This document shows, piece by piece, positions 13,194 to 13,248 of a stretch of 13,248 nt of DNA. The stretch comes from Candidatus Zixiibacteriota bacterium (GTDB lineage Bacteria; Zixibacteria; MSB-5A5; SM1-73). Under the pieces are notes generated by a model. It had not been told where the DNA came from and ran no database searches. It worked only from the letters and a program-made list of their open reading frames with translations. Location: positions 890,017 through 903,264 of the forward strand of contig CP070839.1 in NCBI GenBank assembly GCA_020341875.1, in the 5' to 3' direction. Made by a program: the position numbers and the translations under genes. Numbering within the stretch: position 1 is the first letter of the stretch; each line of letters opens with the position of its first letter.

Positions 13194-13248
13194 CTACGGT
13201 TCGCATGGCGGCGGACCGCCTTTGAAAAGATAGTTCAGGAGATAGACA
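13194..13248 (-). CDS. C-terminal end of a further dockerin protein (5' end beyond window)
   Basis: The minus strand from the window edge reads VYLLNYLFKGGPPPCEP and then TAG (13194-13196), the end of a type I dockerin second half. Only about 17 codons are inside the window, so nothing can be said about the rest of the protein. Its stop is 37 bases before the start of the peptidase gene on the same strand, which suggests co-transcription. The DNA encoding the tail is nearly identical (28 of 29 bases) to the tail of the dockerin gene ending at 9575. Confidence 0.8.
   Translation of the reverse strand, partial: VYLLNYLFKGGPPPCEP

Overview
The window looks like chromosomal DNA from an uncultured diderm bacterium. 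A LolD-type lipoprotein-export ATPase at the left edge implies an outer membrane. The right half encodes secreted proteins with tandem type I dockerin modules (DIVYLVNYLYRGG-like repeats). This combination is common in metagenome genomes of the FCB-related candidate phyla (Zixibacteria, Latescibacteria, KSB1, WOR-3 and similar). Zixibacteria-like is my best guess, from recall of the dockerin style rather than from any search.

Left half (1-8052), all plus strand. It starts with the 3' part of lolD, then a repeat-rich 353-base spacer. Next comes mcsA-mcsB-clpC, a complete protein-arginine-phosphorylation and unfoldase module: zinc-finger activator, arginine kinase and AAA+ unfoldase. No ctsR is present before mcsA, and clpC seems to have its own promoter. 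A strong nested-hairpin terminator separates clpC from a stand-alone rpmA (ribosomal protein L27, without L21). After that come elbB (DJ-1/PfpI family), preceded by a tiny leader ORF inside a hairpin, and a two-gene class I fumarase (alpha and beta subunits). The fumarase genes are separated by a 59-bp palindromic MITE-like element that supplies the alpha-subunit stop codon. A 14-bp-stem terminator at 8137-8174 closes this side.

Right half (8422-13248), all minus strand, converging on the fumarase genes. Reading in the direction of transcription: the tail of a dockerin gene entering from outside the window; a large secreted M14 zinc carboxypeptidase with a MAM-like region, an Fn3-like region and two dockerin loops; a 522-base spacer with a decayed dockerin remnant and a palindrome; a secreted dockerin protein; and a secreted protein with GNVGIGT modules resembling tail-fibre and adhesin proteins. 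A diverged repeat of about 105 bp lies directly downstream of both the peptidase gene and the last gene.

Most notable points: the McsA/McsB/ClpC module in an outer-membrane bacterium with its allosteric and docking residues intact; the elbB leader; the M14 enzyme with Cys in place of the substrate-carboxylate Arg; and the intergenic repeat families, one of which forms the end of a gene.
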